Assembly: GCA_037903475.1 (NCBI GenBank)
Contig: JBAJFG010000476.1
Location: forward strand, 992,001-1,056,000
Origin: Ancylostoma caninum
Lineage: Eukaryota; Nematoda; Chromadorea; Rhabditida; Ancylostomatidae
Direction: 5' to 3'
DNA length: 64,000 nt
The notes under the pieces are model-generated. The model was not told the DNA's origin. It did not search any database and saw nothing but the letters and a program-made list of their open reading frames with translations. Both the position numbers and the translations under genes were made by a program. The number at the start of each line of letters is the position of its first letter. Within the stretch, counting starts at the first letter, position 1. Positions 1 through 10,408 of the stretch are shown here, piece by piece.

Positions 1-1173
1 ATCGTACTTTACTTGAAAAAACAGAATTCAACGTAACTTTGTAGCTCATGCGCCTACAACCCACACGAATCCATTAATTCCGCGATGTCCGACTAACTAT
101 TAAAATAAACAAGGCCTACAGTTGAAGGATAGAGCTGAATTGCAACCAACCCACGTACGGAGTCTATCTCGAACGTTTCACGAAGTTCTGATGTCAATAA
201 TTCAACCTAAAAGAGTATTACATGAGAGAATGCATTTTTCTCCAATTGTGATTTGTCTGCAGGTCCACCCACACCTCCAGGTACTGAGAAATTCGGAAGC
301 ACAAGGAACAAATTAAAGGCAAAACGATGAGAAAAGCCATTCCATGAGATGTAGAGGAGGCTGTGAATTCCGTGGGTATCACTCCACTCGAAAAATTCCA
401 CCGGATCACCCTTGCGCCTCCACATTGAGGTTGGAAAGCCTTCTAGAATGATTGCTGATGAACCAGGAAGGGCTCTATAAAGACTCTGCACCGCGTGAGC
501 TCGTAGGTGAATTTAAGCAATGGTACCCCTTTCACTCGAAAAATTGGAGACAGCTCACGAATATGATGGAGACAACAAAATCTGTGACATTAATGAAATA
601 ACAGGCCCAAATTTGGGATTTACGTAAACATTAAATACGACGTGTGTGGGCAGGCAAAATCCACACCTCTCTAGGCTGGGAAATTGGCAGCAACTAATTT
701 GTGAATGCGAAGAGAACTGACGTGAAAAACCAATCCCACGCCATCTAGAAAATGACCAGTCGTTTGGCTGCGTTGGTTGTTGCCTTGACCGGGCAAAACA
801 CTATGCAATTAGCATTTAGAAACAGTCTGTGGATGTAACACCTGATGACTACGTCAAATGTCATGAAGTACGGGTTTGGAACAGCACCGAACAATAGGAT
901 TACAATCACAACAATAGGGGACCAAGCGAGTACATATATTCAAAAGAATGAGCGGATTTTCATGAATGGATTCCACGTGGGAGGAGTTGTGAGTCTTTTC
1001 CCACGCGAGGCATTTTTGTCGACAAGTGATCTGTGGCTGGCTTTTGTGCTAATGTCCCGTCGAACGATTCTCTGACATTAGTTAGGAACGGCTGGAATTT
1101 TTAAAAAACTGAGGGGTCAGAAAGGATCCAATACTTTGCGACAGGGGTCCATCTCTAGAGAACGATCAAAAAA

Positions 1174-1835
1174 TTCAAAGCTGTGAGCCAATTGCTTGAC
1201 AGAATACCATCGCATTTGTCCAACATAGACCTGAATAACGCCAAGTTTGACCAAAACAGCGTGATGGAATCCTTCGATGTTATTTCGTTACATAACCTAC
1301 AGAGAGCTCTAGCCCTGCTAACGCTAGCAAAGTCGTTGGGCAAACATGATATAACAACGGTATAACCACCTTTGTGTTGAACAAAGCGCACATAATGATT
1401 CTCATTCGAAAATGTTTGAATTGCAACATCTTCAAATGGTCTGGTAAATACTTTTCTCGAACTCGAAGATTAGCTATGGGTAAAAGGCTAACGCCAGTCT
1501 TTGTGATATGTTGCGTGTCTCGAATAGAAAAACAGCACTTGCTCATTTACCGATACTGTAGTGTCATGATGTTGACGACTGCTATGTAATAACACTAACA
1601 GCATGAAATGGACGAATGGTTCAAAATGATAAAAGAACAGTAACAGTACATAAGGCTCACATTGGAAACTCCGTGTGACAGATGGCTTTGCTATATTAAC
1701 ACCCAAATAAGGCTGTCAAATGACATCTCGACTGTCAAATGAAACCGGAAAGAAAGCTCCAAGAACATAGTAATCCACGCGAATTCTGCCCATCCTGCTG
1801 GTGTCAAAAGCGCTATCGTACGAAACATGTTCTTG
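1174..1835 (+). mobile_element. Penelope-like reverse transcriptase remnant
   Basis: The reading frame carries reverse-transcriptase landmarks in order. A palm motif SFDVISL lies near 1270-1290. A fingers/palm block with NCNIFKWSGKYF and LAMGKRLTP lies near 1410-1490, followed by a damaged catalytic stretch. YRY (about 1550) and VDDCYVITLT (about 1570) are now in different frames, so the YxDD box is split. A downstream block with RKESSKNIVIHANSAHP (about 1750-1800) lies where Penelope-like elements connect RT to the C-terminal region. Internal stops (for example TGA near 1588 and 1740) show it is dead. The RT assignment is strong from the ordered motifs; the Penelope-like family is inferred from remembered motif style and could be another nematode retroelement class. 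No terminal repeats were found around it. Confidence 0.6.
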
Positions 1836-3047
1836 CACAGCTACTATATATGTGGGATGTGTGCGAGTAAGGTTGAACGGTGAGAGTCCCGTAAATTATG
1901 CTTTTAGGCTTGTTTTGTTGTTCTTGTTGTTTTGTACGAAGAGTTCGTAGAGTTATGACATGATTTTTTGCAAGGACTTGCTCTAGACGTGGAGAAGAAA
2001 AACTGCGGATATTAACTTTGAGAAAAACCAGGGGGCAGAGCTTCCGTTTGTTGGGAGTTCAACATCAGCAGTTCTTTCCTCAATGATGCCCTGAGACCAT
2101 TTTGATCTACGCCTACCTAAGCTAGTCCTTTATTCAGAGAGCGTACATAATCCTCACAAAACAAGAAAAAAGTGTCTCAGGTCATGAATAGACAATGAGG
2201 TTTTCACTCTGGATGAGTTTACGAGACCGTATAAGGTCGTATTAATGTATTTAAAGGAGTGCAATGGGAGTACAAGTGTATGCACCTTATTAGGCTAATC
2301 GGGTTGCATTCGTGTTGCACAGTTTTCAGAGAAAATGAGTCTCTTTGAGTTTTCTGAGTTCATTTAGCGTGTTTGCAATAGAATGTGGAAATTTACTGCG
2401 GGAGAAGACTGAACCTCTCCTTTTTTGTTGTTCTTGATGGACCATTGTTTTCCGAATGTCCGGGAGCAGTTTAGTGTTCCAGAGAATTCAAATAGGTGAT
2501 CGAGCCTGATTTCATTCCCCTCTTCTAACAAAGCGGGAAAAGTGGCTAGTTGTTCAGATACGACTGGTAAACTCGACCAGTCTACACTCAGTTTTAAATA
2601 CTAAAGATGAGCAGCTTCCAAAGATTTTCACGTAATGCAAACCCCTGAGAACTTGCTAAGTGCTCGAACAAATCAGAGCATGGAAATGAAAGAAAAAGAC
2701 ACTGCATTCTTGAGACAGCAGCGGAAACTCGCAAATATAGAAAGAAGCAAAGACGGCAATTTTGAAAGTGGAAAATATATTGGGCAGCGAAGACAATTTG
2801 GAACAGTGATGGTGTAGAGAGGTATCTTGAAGTTCCTGAGCTAGACTACTTCTAATAGATCTATAGAGACGAAGTTTTGTTCTAGTCAAATGTGGGTCTC
2901 GCTGACACTCACACACGTTTCGTACGTAATTTCAGTTTTTTGAACAGTTGAAAGAACACTTTTTATCACACGAGTTAGAGGAGCTTCCAATAGCCGACTT
3001 CAGTTCGTTTTCGTCCCTGAATCTCATTGTTCGAAGAGACTGCTCAC

Positions 3048-3420
3048 TTAAATACACAGATGGCCCATCGTCACCTGGAGTGCGGGCCCCAACATTCGCT
3101 TCCATTCGGCCCGCTCTCTTACTATCGTCATTAAGCAGCATCGTAGACGACGTTGACAGGAATGCTGATTTGTTTCCAGCTGGACACTCAACTGGTCCAT
3201 CCTATCACTGAAAAGATCGGCCCATCTCGTTGGTGGTCTCCGTCGAGGTTGTTTTGTTTCTCTTGGGATCCATTCCAAAGTTCTTTTTGTCCATCTATCG
3301 TCTTCGCTTCTTATTATATAACCAGCTCACCTGTATTCAGCCCTCGATACGTATTCCGCTGAGTCACAGATTCGTCGTAAACCGGAGCTGCGAATTACGG
3401 CCTGATGTTTGGACGCCAGT
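3048..3420 (-). mobile_element. RTE-type LINE 3' end remnant
   Basis: On the minus strand the frame contains LEWIPRE-like residues (MEWIPRETKQP), then RPPTRWADLFSDRMDQL and finally RERAEWKRMLGP. This is the usual C-terminal tail of nematode RTE polyproteins. The sequence upstream on the same strand (3290-3420) matches base for base in many places the plus-strand copy at 5090-5260, including the shared stretch GGAATACGTATCGA. It is a 5'-truncated copy: no endonuclease or RT core is attached. It is not expected to be functional. Confidence 0.75.
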
Positions 3421-4419
3421 TGTACCTTGTTTTAATATTCCAAATGAGAAATAATAGTTGGCCGCCCCGCAGGACAACAAGGTGGATGATTCAACAATTC
3501 AAATCGTATGACAGCAAACGCAACTTTTGATCTGTGGAGGAATGCGCTGTCAAGAAGAGGGTATCCCACCATGGTTATGCTGTGAAAGGCACCATAATCT
3601 CTGAATGCGTCAGAATTAGCATGTGAAACTTGCCATGCTGGTTTGAAAGACTCAGTGCTACACGACTGCACTGACAGTTCTGAGAAAAGAGAATAGTACC
3701 AGTCAAGGTTGGAAACTTTTTGGTATGCCTTTATATAGTGAGCGCTCTAACATATCGTTTATTTATGGAGGGAAAACATCTCCTTCCTACTTGTTGATGG
3801 TCCAGGAACGTGCGCTGTCATAATAGGCGCTCATGCAGCGCCACCTTCTTTGTTTTGTCTGATAGCTGCTGTTTTGGGAAAGACGAGAGTCGTCTCATAT
3901 TTCAATGATGAGATCGCTCGCGCACGGTATGGTCTGCAGCAGCAAGAAGTCCAGGGATCGCACATCCATGTAATGTCATGATTTTGAGATCCCAGGTTGG
4001 AGCGAATCAAGACGAAATCTTCGTCGAATAGAAACCATGCATGCTAGTAATCTTCGTTGAAGAGCAACAGTCAAAATACTATACTCCTTAAAATCTCGCC
4101 GATATTTTAGGGAAAAGACGAAAAGAAGATAAAAGCGCGGCATAAATTTCCGGAGCCAGCGTTCTGAGATCTAAAAGATGAGGTTCTAGAGGATCCTGCC
4201 TGTGCGCAAGTATATGACGTCAGGGTATAACATCAATGAAAACGAAGAACAACAAGGAAGAGCAGAAGCTTCCTTTAATGCGGCTAACTAGGAATTGCAC
4301 TTGTTGTAGGACGTTGGCCGTTCCTACCATCGATGTTTTAGCACCATCCAAAGAAGCTTGAAATTTCCGAAATTTCCCCAGGTTTTGTGATAGCCTTTCA
4401 ATCACAAAACAGTTAGCCT

Positions 4420-5340
4420 GTGGAGCTCTAACTCCACCGAACAATCCCTCTCGACTGGCTGCGTACCAAACTTTGAATGGCTACGGATTCGATAAGCACC
4501 AAACGTGCCTACGAAGCGGAGGCGATGCATGATGAGCTAAGCGAAGTGCGCAAGTGGATAAGACAACCAATATACGGGACGAAGAGTCAGATCATGTGCT
4601 GTACCCCATGTACTGCGAAGGAGAACGTATAGAACTGAAAGGGATGTCGTCCTATGTGTACCATGGACGCTCAGTGAATATGGAAACAACCTCATGGAAA
4701 AGCTTCATAGATCAAACATCAGCATGTGTCACGTTCGCTCTTCTCAACGAAGCCACAGACCAAGTGACAGACTCCATGCTCCCTGCTCATCTTTCCGACT
4801 CTACAATTCTTCCAGCACTCTGCTACTCCGCTGAGACTTTGACGGACGCTAAGCACATCTCAAGAACGCTGTGATTCATAAACAGAGCGCTAGAGCGTTG
4901 TCTTCTGAGCTAGAATTCATGAAACGATAACCGAGGAAACCAAGGATGGCTAGAGTGATTGGTTATCGTATTGACTTCACAGTGCTAAGAGACGCAGACA
5001 ACAAAAGTTGGTTTGCTTGCCTGGGTTTGCTTGGTTATCATTTCATGAATCCCAGCCCTGAGGTGCAGTTGGCGGAGCCAACATCAAGTTCGGCTTTGCA
5101 CTCCCACTTACGCTGAATGTCTCGCCTTCGCGAGTCAGTGGAATACGTATCGAAGGTTCAGCATGGATGACGAAGGGATGACGACGGATGAACAAAGAGA
5201 ACGTCAGAATGGATTTCAAGAGAAATAAAACAACATCGAAGGAGAAAACCAAGGAGAAGTGCCGATCTGTTCACCGTACTGATGAGCTAGCTCAAGGTGA
5301 ACTATCTATCAAAGTAAGAGCACGAAGGGAATACGTATTG
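4420..5340 (+). mobile_element. RTE-type LINE remnant split by a MITE
   Basis: The open frame at 4554-4874 contains SSYVYHGRSVNME, EATDQVTDSML, HLSDSTILPALCYSAETL and, after a stop, NRALERCLL. These are the conserved post-RT landmarks of RTE elements (SYVYLGR, LREATDQL, LCYAAETW, RALERCLL). The element resumes at about 5060-5340 with the same downstream sequence as the minus-strand remnant at 3048-3420. The two halves are separated by a 150-bp inverted-repeat insertion at 4909-5058. Stops and frameshifts make it a pseudogene. Confidence 0.75.
4909..5058. mobile_element. CTAGGATTCATGAAACG-type MITE, copy 1
   Basis: The ends are inverted repeats: CTAGAATTCATGAAACGAT at the left, and the reverse complement of ATTTCATGAATCCCAGCC at the right. 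The core is about 110 bp and non-coding. It interrupts the RTE remnant between its RALERCLL region and its 3' tail, so it inserted after the RTE copy. CTGAG occurs on both sides and could be a 5-bp target duplication. Two further copies lie at 54069-54211 and 55808-56215. Confidence 0.65.
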
Positions 5341-5599
5341 AAAGGTGTTGATAGTTGACTGGACCTATTTGGGTAGATGGCCTGTCCATCACGATGTAAC
5401 AGACTATGCTCGAAATCTGCTAAATGGTACAGGGTGATCGAAAATTATGGGTACCAGATAAATTTAACTTCCTGAACGAAAAGTTGTAATATCGATGAGG
5501 TCTCTGAGAGGAAATGTTAGGTGCTCTTACTGCAACAGTAATTTACATTTGACTTTGAATATTACTCTATCAGTATCGATATAGGGATTTCAAACTTAC

Positions 5600-5885
5600 C
5601 AGATACAGTCAGTGGATGGCAGTGGCGGTGACTCATTCGCGGACTCGAGAAAGACGCAGCGCAACCGCGCCGCGCGCGCCGATATCGGTGTCGTCGCCGC
5701 CGGAATGCTATTTTTAGGGTCTTTTCTTCCCGATTCGCTTGAAAATCCCTAAAATCGGGTAGAAAAGCTGCTAGAGATTGCACAACAGCAGCAGAATACA
5801 TAGGTTACAGCGCTCGCGGCGCGGTTGCGCGACGTCCTTCTTGAGGCCGCAGATGGGCCAACACCATTGACGTCCACTGTAGGTG
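5600..5885 (-). mobile_element. CAGTGGATG-type GC-rich MITE, copy 1 (inverted)
   Basis: The ends read CAGTGGATGGCAGTGGC at the left and GACGTCCACTG at the right. The interior is GC-rich and contains GCAACCGCGCCGCG. The whole block is a reverse-complement match of the block at 54759-55036. On the minus strand an open frame includes SLAAFLPDFRDF and ANREEKTLKIAF, which is also open in the second copy. No known transposase motif is visible, so it is classed as a non-autonomous repeat. Confidence 0.6.
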
Positions 5886-7234
5886 TTGTCTGTGGCACGC
5901 AAGTAGTGGTTACTGGTTACTATACCTGTTGGGTTTTTGTGGGAGCTCCCTTAAGCCCACCGACGCCATTATGTGGTTTTTAGCATGCATTTGATCTAGA
6001 AATCACCCAGATAGAGTAATCCGATGACCGGAGGCCGAAGTAGTTGTTAGGCGACCGACTGGAGTTGACAATATGAAGAAGTTTTGCTAGCACCATTCAC
6101 GGACCTTCTTGTGAACTCTACGGCCGGGTGATGCTTGTGCCCGCTTGAAAGTCACTCACTCTTTAAAAGTTTCCTCACAGTTGCCCTCATTTGTGGCTCG
6201 ATAATGTTCGTTTAGAGAGAGATTTGATGGAAACGGCTCATCAGCATGCGTCGGCCCCACCCATTTTCTTCACAATTTTGACAGAAATTTTCGAGTAATG
6301 GTAGCTTTCGCGGATAAAACTGATGGTTCTTGTTACCAAGGTTCTGTCACATTGCAACCACTCTGTGGGTAGCGTTCCTGTACATTTTTGAAAGGCTACA
6401 ACTCTTGCGTGTCTAAACGTTGTTGTGGTGCTAAATGATAGCGTCAGAACGATGGGCCTATAATTCGACATTCGTTGAAACCGACAGATGAAATGAAATT
6501 AGCAGAAATAAAAGATTTGGACTACAGGAAATTTTAAGAGATACCGAGAGGATACTTGAAGCTTGTCAACATTTGAGCAAATTACCAGCGCGTGGGCAGT
6601 GCCCATAATTTTTGCCCTATATACAGAAGCTCAGATTCACACGTAGGTGATTTCCAAGCATGCGGAAGAACGGAGAAGAATATGACACGTAATTTGGTGT
6701 ACGGTTGGTGCAGCTTGCGGCATCGGTTCCAAATCTGTTTTAACCCTCCATGAGTTTTGTCTCTGTGACGAGCCAGTTTCTGACAAGCACATGATAAGGC
6801 TGTACAAATGCGAGGATACTAACTAGTAACACAAGCAAGCTGTGGAGGAAAGGCAAGTCTCCGCTCTTTTTGAGCGTATTCGCACGATCAGATCCTCCCA
6901 TGGTAGTGCGTTTTGCATACTGTTCTGAGCGTATGCAGGCACTTCAGCAAATTTTTGGCATTGAATATAATAAAATGTCTCGTTGTTTGTTGCTTTTGAG
7001 GGCGGAATGGATCCACAAATCCATCTTTATGAAGAACCAAGTCATTTTCCTAAATTCCGAACGGAGAATCAATGGCATGGTTCTGAAAACAGGCAGAATA
7101 AATATGAATCAGAGTAGCTGATAAATGCCTCATAAATCCAGGGAATAACCGTGAATAAAATCATGAATGAAATAAAGTCCCGCAATCAAACAAGTTCCGC
7201 ATTTATAGATTTATAGGGCTGAGAGACGCTTACT

Positions 7235-7665
7235 TTGATCAGAAACATGTGTGCATCGTAAAAAAGGAGGAGCCACTAAAAAGAAAGGCGGAACACCTGC
7301 AACAGTTACACCTACATCACAAAACCCGAAAACGCAAACCCTTGAAAGGACCTAAGCAGAAACAAAGAGATGCTCAGAAATCAGCAGCAAAGAATGAAGC
7401 AGAAGCAAAAAATGATGGCGAGAATATTCTAGCAAAGCCTATAGGAAAAGACGAAAAAATGAAGGAGGAAAAAGCAAAAACACCGCTTCACATCAAAGTT
7501 TCGCCTCCATGGATCATGAAGACAAAACATCCAATGAAGGAGGTACGATCAGCACTTGATCCAGAATGCAAGACACTGGAGCTGGATATAAGCGAATGGG
7601 GAAGTGTGAAGATTATCAAGGGAAGCGAGATTAATCGCGATAATCTATTGCCACCCACATATTGA
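7235..7665 (+). CDS. Lysine-rich candidate exon, unknown protein
   Basis: A 138-codon frame starts at an ATG (7249) a few bases after a plausible splice acceptor (TTTGATCAG before 7244) and ends with TGA at 7663-7665. The first 90 residues are very rich in Lys, Glu and Gln (for example KRKPLKGPKQKQRDAQK and KDEKMKEEKAK). The last 45 are more balanced (LDPECKTLELDISEW). Such a charged segment suggests an extended or coiled nucleic-acid- or cytoskeleton-binding tail, but no family is recognised. No partner exon was identified. It may be a real terminal exon, a retained pseudogene, or chance AAG/AAA-rich sequence. Confidence 0.35.
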
Positions 7666-7886
7666 GCAATAATAAACATCTTCGCTAGAAAATCTAGGAA
7701 CATACCAAGGGGTCTGAAAAGATGTGTGGATAAATGAGAGAAATGAGACAATTATTCGTTGGGACACACTTCTCCTACCAATTAGGACATTTCTTGTTGT
7801 CCAAGTAATGGGACGTATTTCGTTCAGAATCTTAATGACTTGTTCACAGTATTTTTTCCACCAGCAATAACTCTCCCTCTCAAGTA

Positions 7887-8412
7887 TAGGGGTATCAAAA
7901 AGTTTCCGGCCTCAACCTGTTCCATCCCTTTTTCTCAAAACTTTGAGTGCGATCATGTAGCTTAAATCTTCAAATCCACCATGCCAAGTTTCATGTTCTT
8001 AAGCTGACTCGTTCAATAATAATGGCCCTTTTTTCTAACCTAACCATAGTGAGTTTCACATGCTTTTCGACAGCGCACCCGTCCACAGATTAAGAGTTGC
8101 GCTTGCTGCCACACGAGAACGTGGATTCGAATTACTGAATCACATGTTTTCAATTTGGACCTTGCACCCAACAACTATTTTCTGTCTGGAAATTTGAAAC
8201 AGCATCTTCGCAAGATGGGACTGGATGTCAAAAACGTCAATAAGTCGGCTGTTGAAAGATACTCTGAGTCAAATGAGAAAAGCAGTTCCTTGATCAAATC
8301 GAACCATAAAAAGTGTATTAGTGTTCGAGGGACCTGTATTTTACTACAACAAAATTTGCTCGCTGTAGATCTCTTGGAAGTACTCTAGGCCGGAAACTTT
8401 TTGATACCCCTA
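7887..8412 (+). mobile_element. Internally deleted mariner-like element
   Basis: Perfect terminal inverted repeats of about 25 bp begin TAGGGGTATCAAAAAGTTTC and are flanked by TA on both sides (7885-7886 and 8413-8414), as in Tc1/mariner insertions. Inside, two frames preserve the C-terminal third of a mariner transposase. One has SAPVHRLRVALAATRERGFE (around the second catalytic Asp region, about 8075-8130). The other has DLAPNNYFL and NLKQHLRK (third Asp region, from about 8158). The frame ends at a TAG abutting the right terminal repeat. The N-terminal two thirds are missing, so it cannot mobilise itself. Confidence 0.75.
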
Positions 8413-8725
8413 TATGATGGCTAAGAATATGCGTTGTTCATGTATCCACTCCCTAGATACGTATGTATTTGAGCAAAACTTACATGAGTAAAGTCAAATG
8501 TCTTTTGGTTGCAAACCCGTAATAACCCAGATTTGCAGGAAATTCAGCAGTGATTTGTCTCAAAAGCCTAAGTTCATGAAAAAAAAAAACTCTCTAGCTA
8601 AGCTAATAAGAATGTGCTTTGCAATATTCCCCACAACGTTAAATCGAGTACTCGTTTTGGATCCTACTGAATATGGATAAAACAGTAGGAAGAAGCAGGA
8701 ACATCACCCAATAATTTTACCAGCA

Positions 8726-10408
8726 GGGCCCGTAGTAAACCCTCACTCAGCTCGGATCATCTGAGCTGAGTGACTCTCCTGGATAATCAGGACATCGTCT
8801 GAGAAATTCATCACTCCCACATTGAAATGTGGAAGCACATCTGAAAGATGGATCTCGTCTGAGAACAATCTTAGAGTCAGGCTGATTCATTCAGCCTGGT
8901 TTTCAGCAAACACTCAAAATTTTGGTCATAGATAAGAAATAGCATTCTTTTTGAGGAGAGTGTTGGCTGAACGGTTCTAAGTTGCTGCGGAGCAACTTAA
9001 AACTTTTCTCAGATGGTGTAGAGTTGTGTCTCCTCAATAGCAAAAAATGCACCACAAGCGTTTTAAATGGCGCCTATAAGGTGCAGAGGCAGTTTCTCGC
9101 CTCCGCGTGTGATGTGGAGTTTTTCACATGTTTTCATGCTTCTAGAGTGAAACTATCAATGAGAAATCTCCTTTCGCAGCTTTAATCACGACAACTTTTA
9201 CTTCCGTGCTCGATCTATCGTCAATTGTTACAAAATGTGCCACCCAACTGGCTGTTAATGTATTTCTTTTGTTTTTAGGTGAAGTCGAATGATCCACTAT
9301 TGAAATGGGTACGAAAGCTGTGGAGGTGCCGAGTCCTGTGGTCCACAAGTTGCAACTAATATGGTTTTACGGTTAGTTGAAAGGAAAAACCTTTATGCGT
9401 GTTGAAACATCTTTGCAACTGGTGACTTTTTCTTGCCATTCAGCGCTTCTTCTCGCCGAGCTTTTTGTGCTTCATTTGGATTGGTTATCTGATGCCTTAA
9501 TCACTAAAATCGCTCTCGTTTCATACCGTTACCCTGTCTTTATAAAGAAAATGACAATAGAAAGTGAAATAATGTTGACTTAGATGGACACGAGTATCGT
9601 CCGTTTGGTATGGTGGCCACATTTAACTAGGCTGGTCCTAATATTATTGCCATTTCCCCGCCGAAATTGGTATTTTGCCTCATTTTACTTCCCGCTTAAC
9701 ATAGCAGTCACGCAAAAACGGAGCTACAGTACAAAACAAGTACGGTTTTCATGTTCAGAGCAGCAAATGACCTCCTCAGCATTATTAACACAATTTCTTT
9801 CTATTTCAGCTGGACTCAAATCCGAGGTTACCCTAGTTGCTCCTTCCATCGCTTCAGAAATGCTCTTTCTTATTCTCAGGAGATGGATACTTTACGAATT
9901 CAAAGATCCAGAAACCTTTATTCTCTGTGCCGTTTGTATCGTCCATATAATTGGCTGTATCGGGAGCATTATCGAATAGAGGGGGTACAGGTTTGTGCTT
10001 TAGTTTTTGATGCGCATTTGACAGGAAAATGTAATAATATTTGTTGAAGGGCACTACTGCGTAGGCTACGTTCAGCTTCACGACTGTGCAAACGAGTCAG
10101 CCGGCTTCCTTCCCCGAATGGTTGAGGTGATGTCAGCCCAGTACGGAGTGAGGTAGTTTTTGCTTTAGCTGGTAGTGAACCAGACAACGAGTATTAATCG
10201 CGATGAACAAAAGGAAAAAACTACTGCAGTATAACAAGAGCGAACGGGAAGAATACAAGAAAGACGAAATGAGGACCAGCCAGTGATCTACGTAGTGATC
10301 ATATCAATCGAACCCCGCTGGATATCGTCTGAGATCGCTTATCTGAGAACGATGCTAGACTGACTTTTCTTCAGCAGATCTCGGCTGAGGAGGGTTTACT
10401 ACGGGCCC
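8726..10408. mobile_element. 1.7-kb TIR transposon, superfamily unassigned
   Basis: The two ends are near-perfect inverted repeats: GGCCCGTAGTAAACCCTC then an extra A and CTCAGC at the left, and the reverse complement of GCTGAGGAGGGTTTACTACG plus GGCC at the right. CAG directly flanks both GGCCC ends, consistent with a 3-bp target duplication. Subterminal TCGTCTGAGA repeats occur at both ends (8792, 8854 and 10326). The interior has overlapping plus-strand frames (9377-9583, 9584-9979, 9751-10047) and one good acceptor (TTTTGTTTTTAG before 9280), but no recognisable DDE motif. It is either a degenerate autonomous element or one carrying captured sequence. Confidence 0.7.
9751..9979 (+). CDS. 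Hydrophobic ORF inside the TIR transposon
   Basis: This is part of the 9584-9979 frame. A splice-like acceptor (TTTCTATTTCAG) precedes 9810. The end of the frame is hydrophobic (FILCAVCIVHIIGCIGSIIE, 9920-9979), resembling a membrane span. An alternative frame over the same bases is Arg-rich and soluble, so the coding frame is uncertain. It could be part of a transposon-encoded protein, a captured host exon, or chance. Confidence 0.2.

Noticed and set aside
3709..3740. Possible solo right end of the 7887-8412 mariner family
   Set aside because: Resemblance is limited to GGAAACTTTTTGGTAT and no left end or coding sequence supports it.
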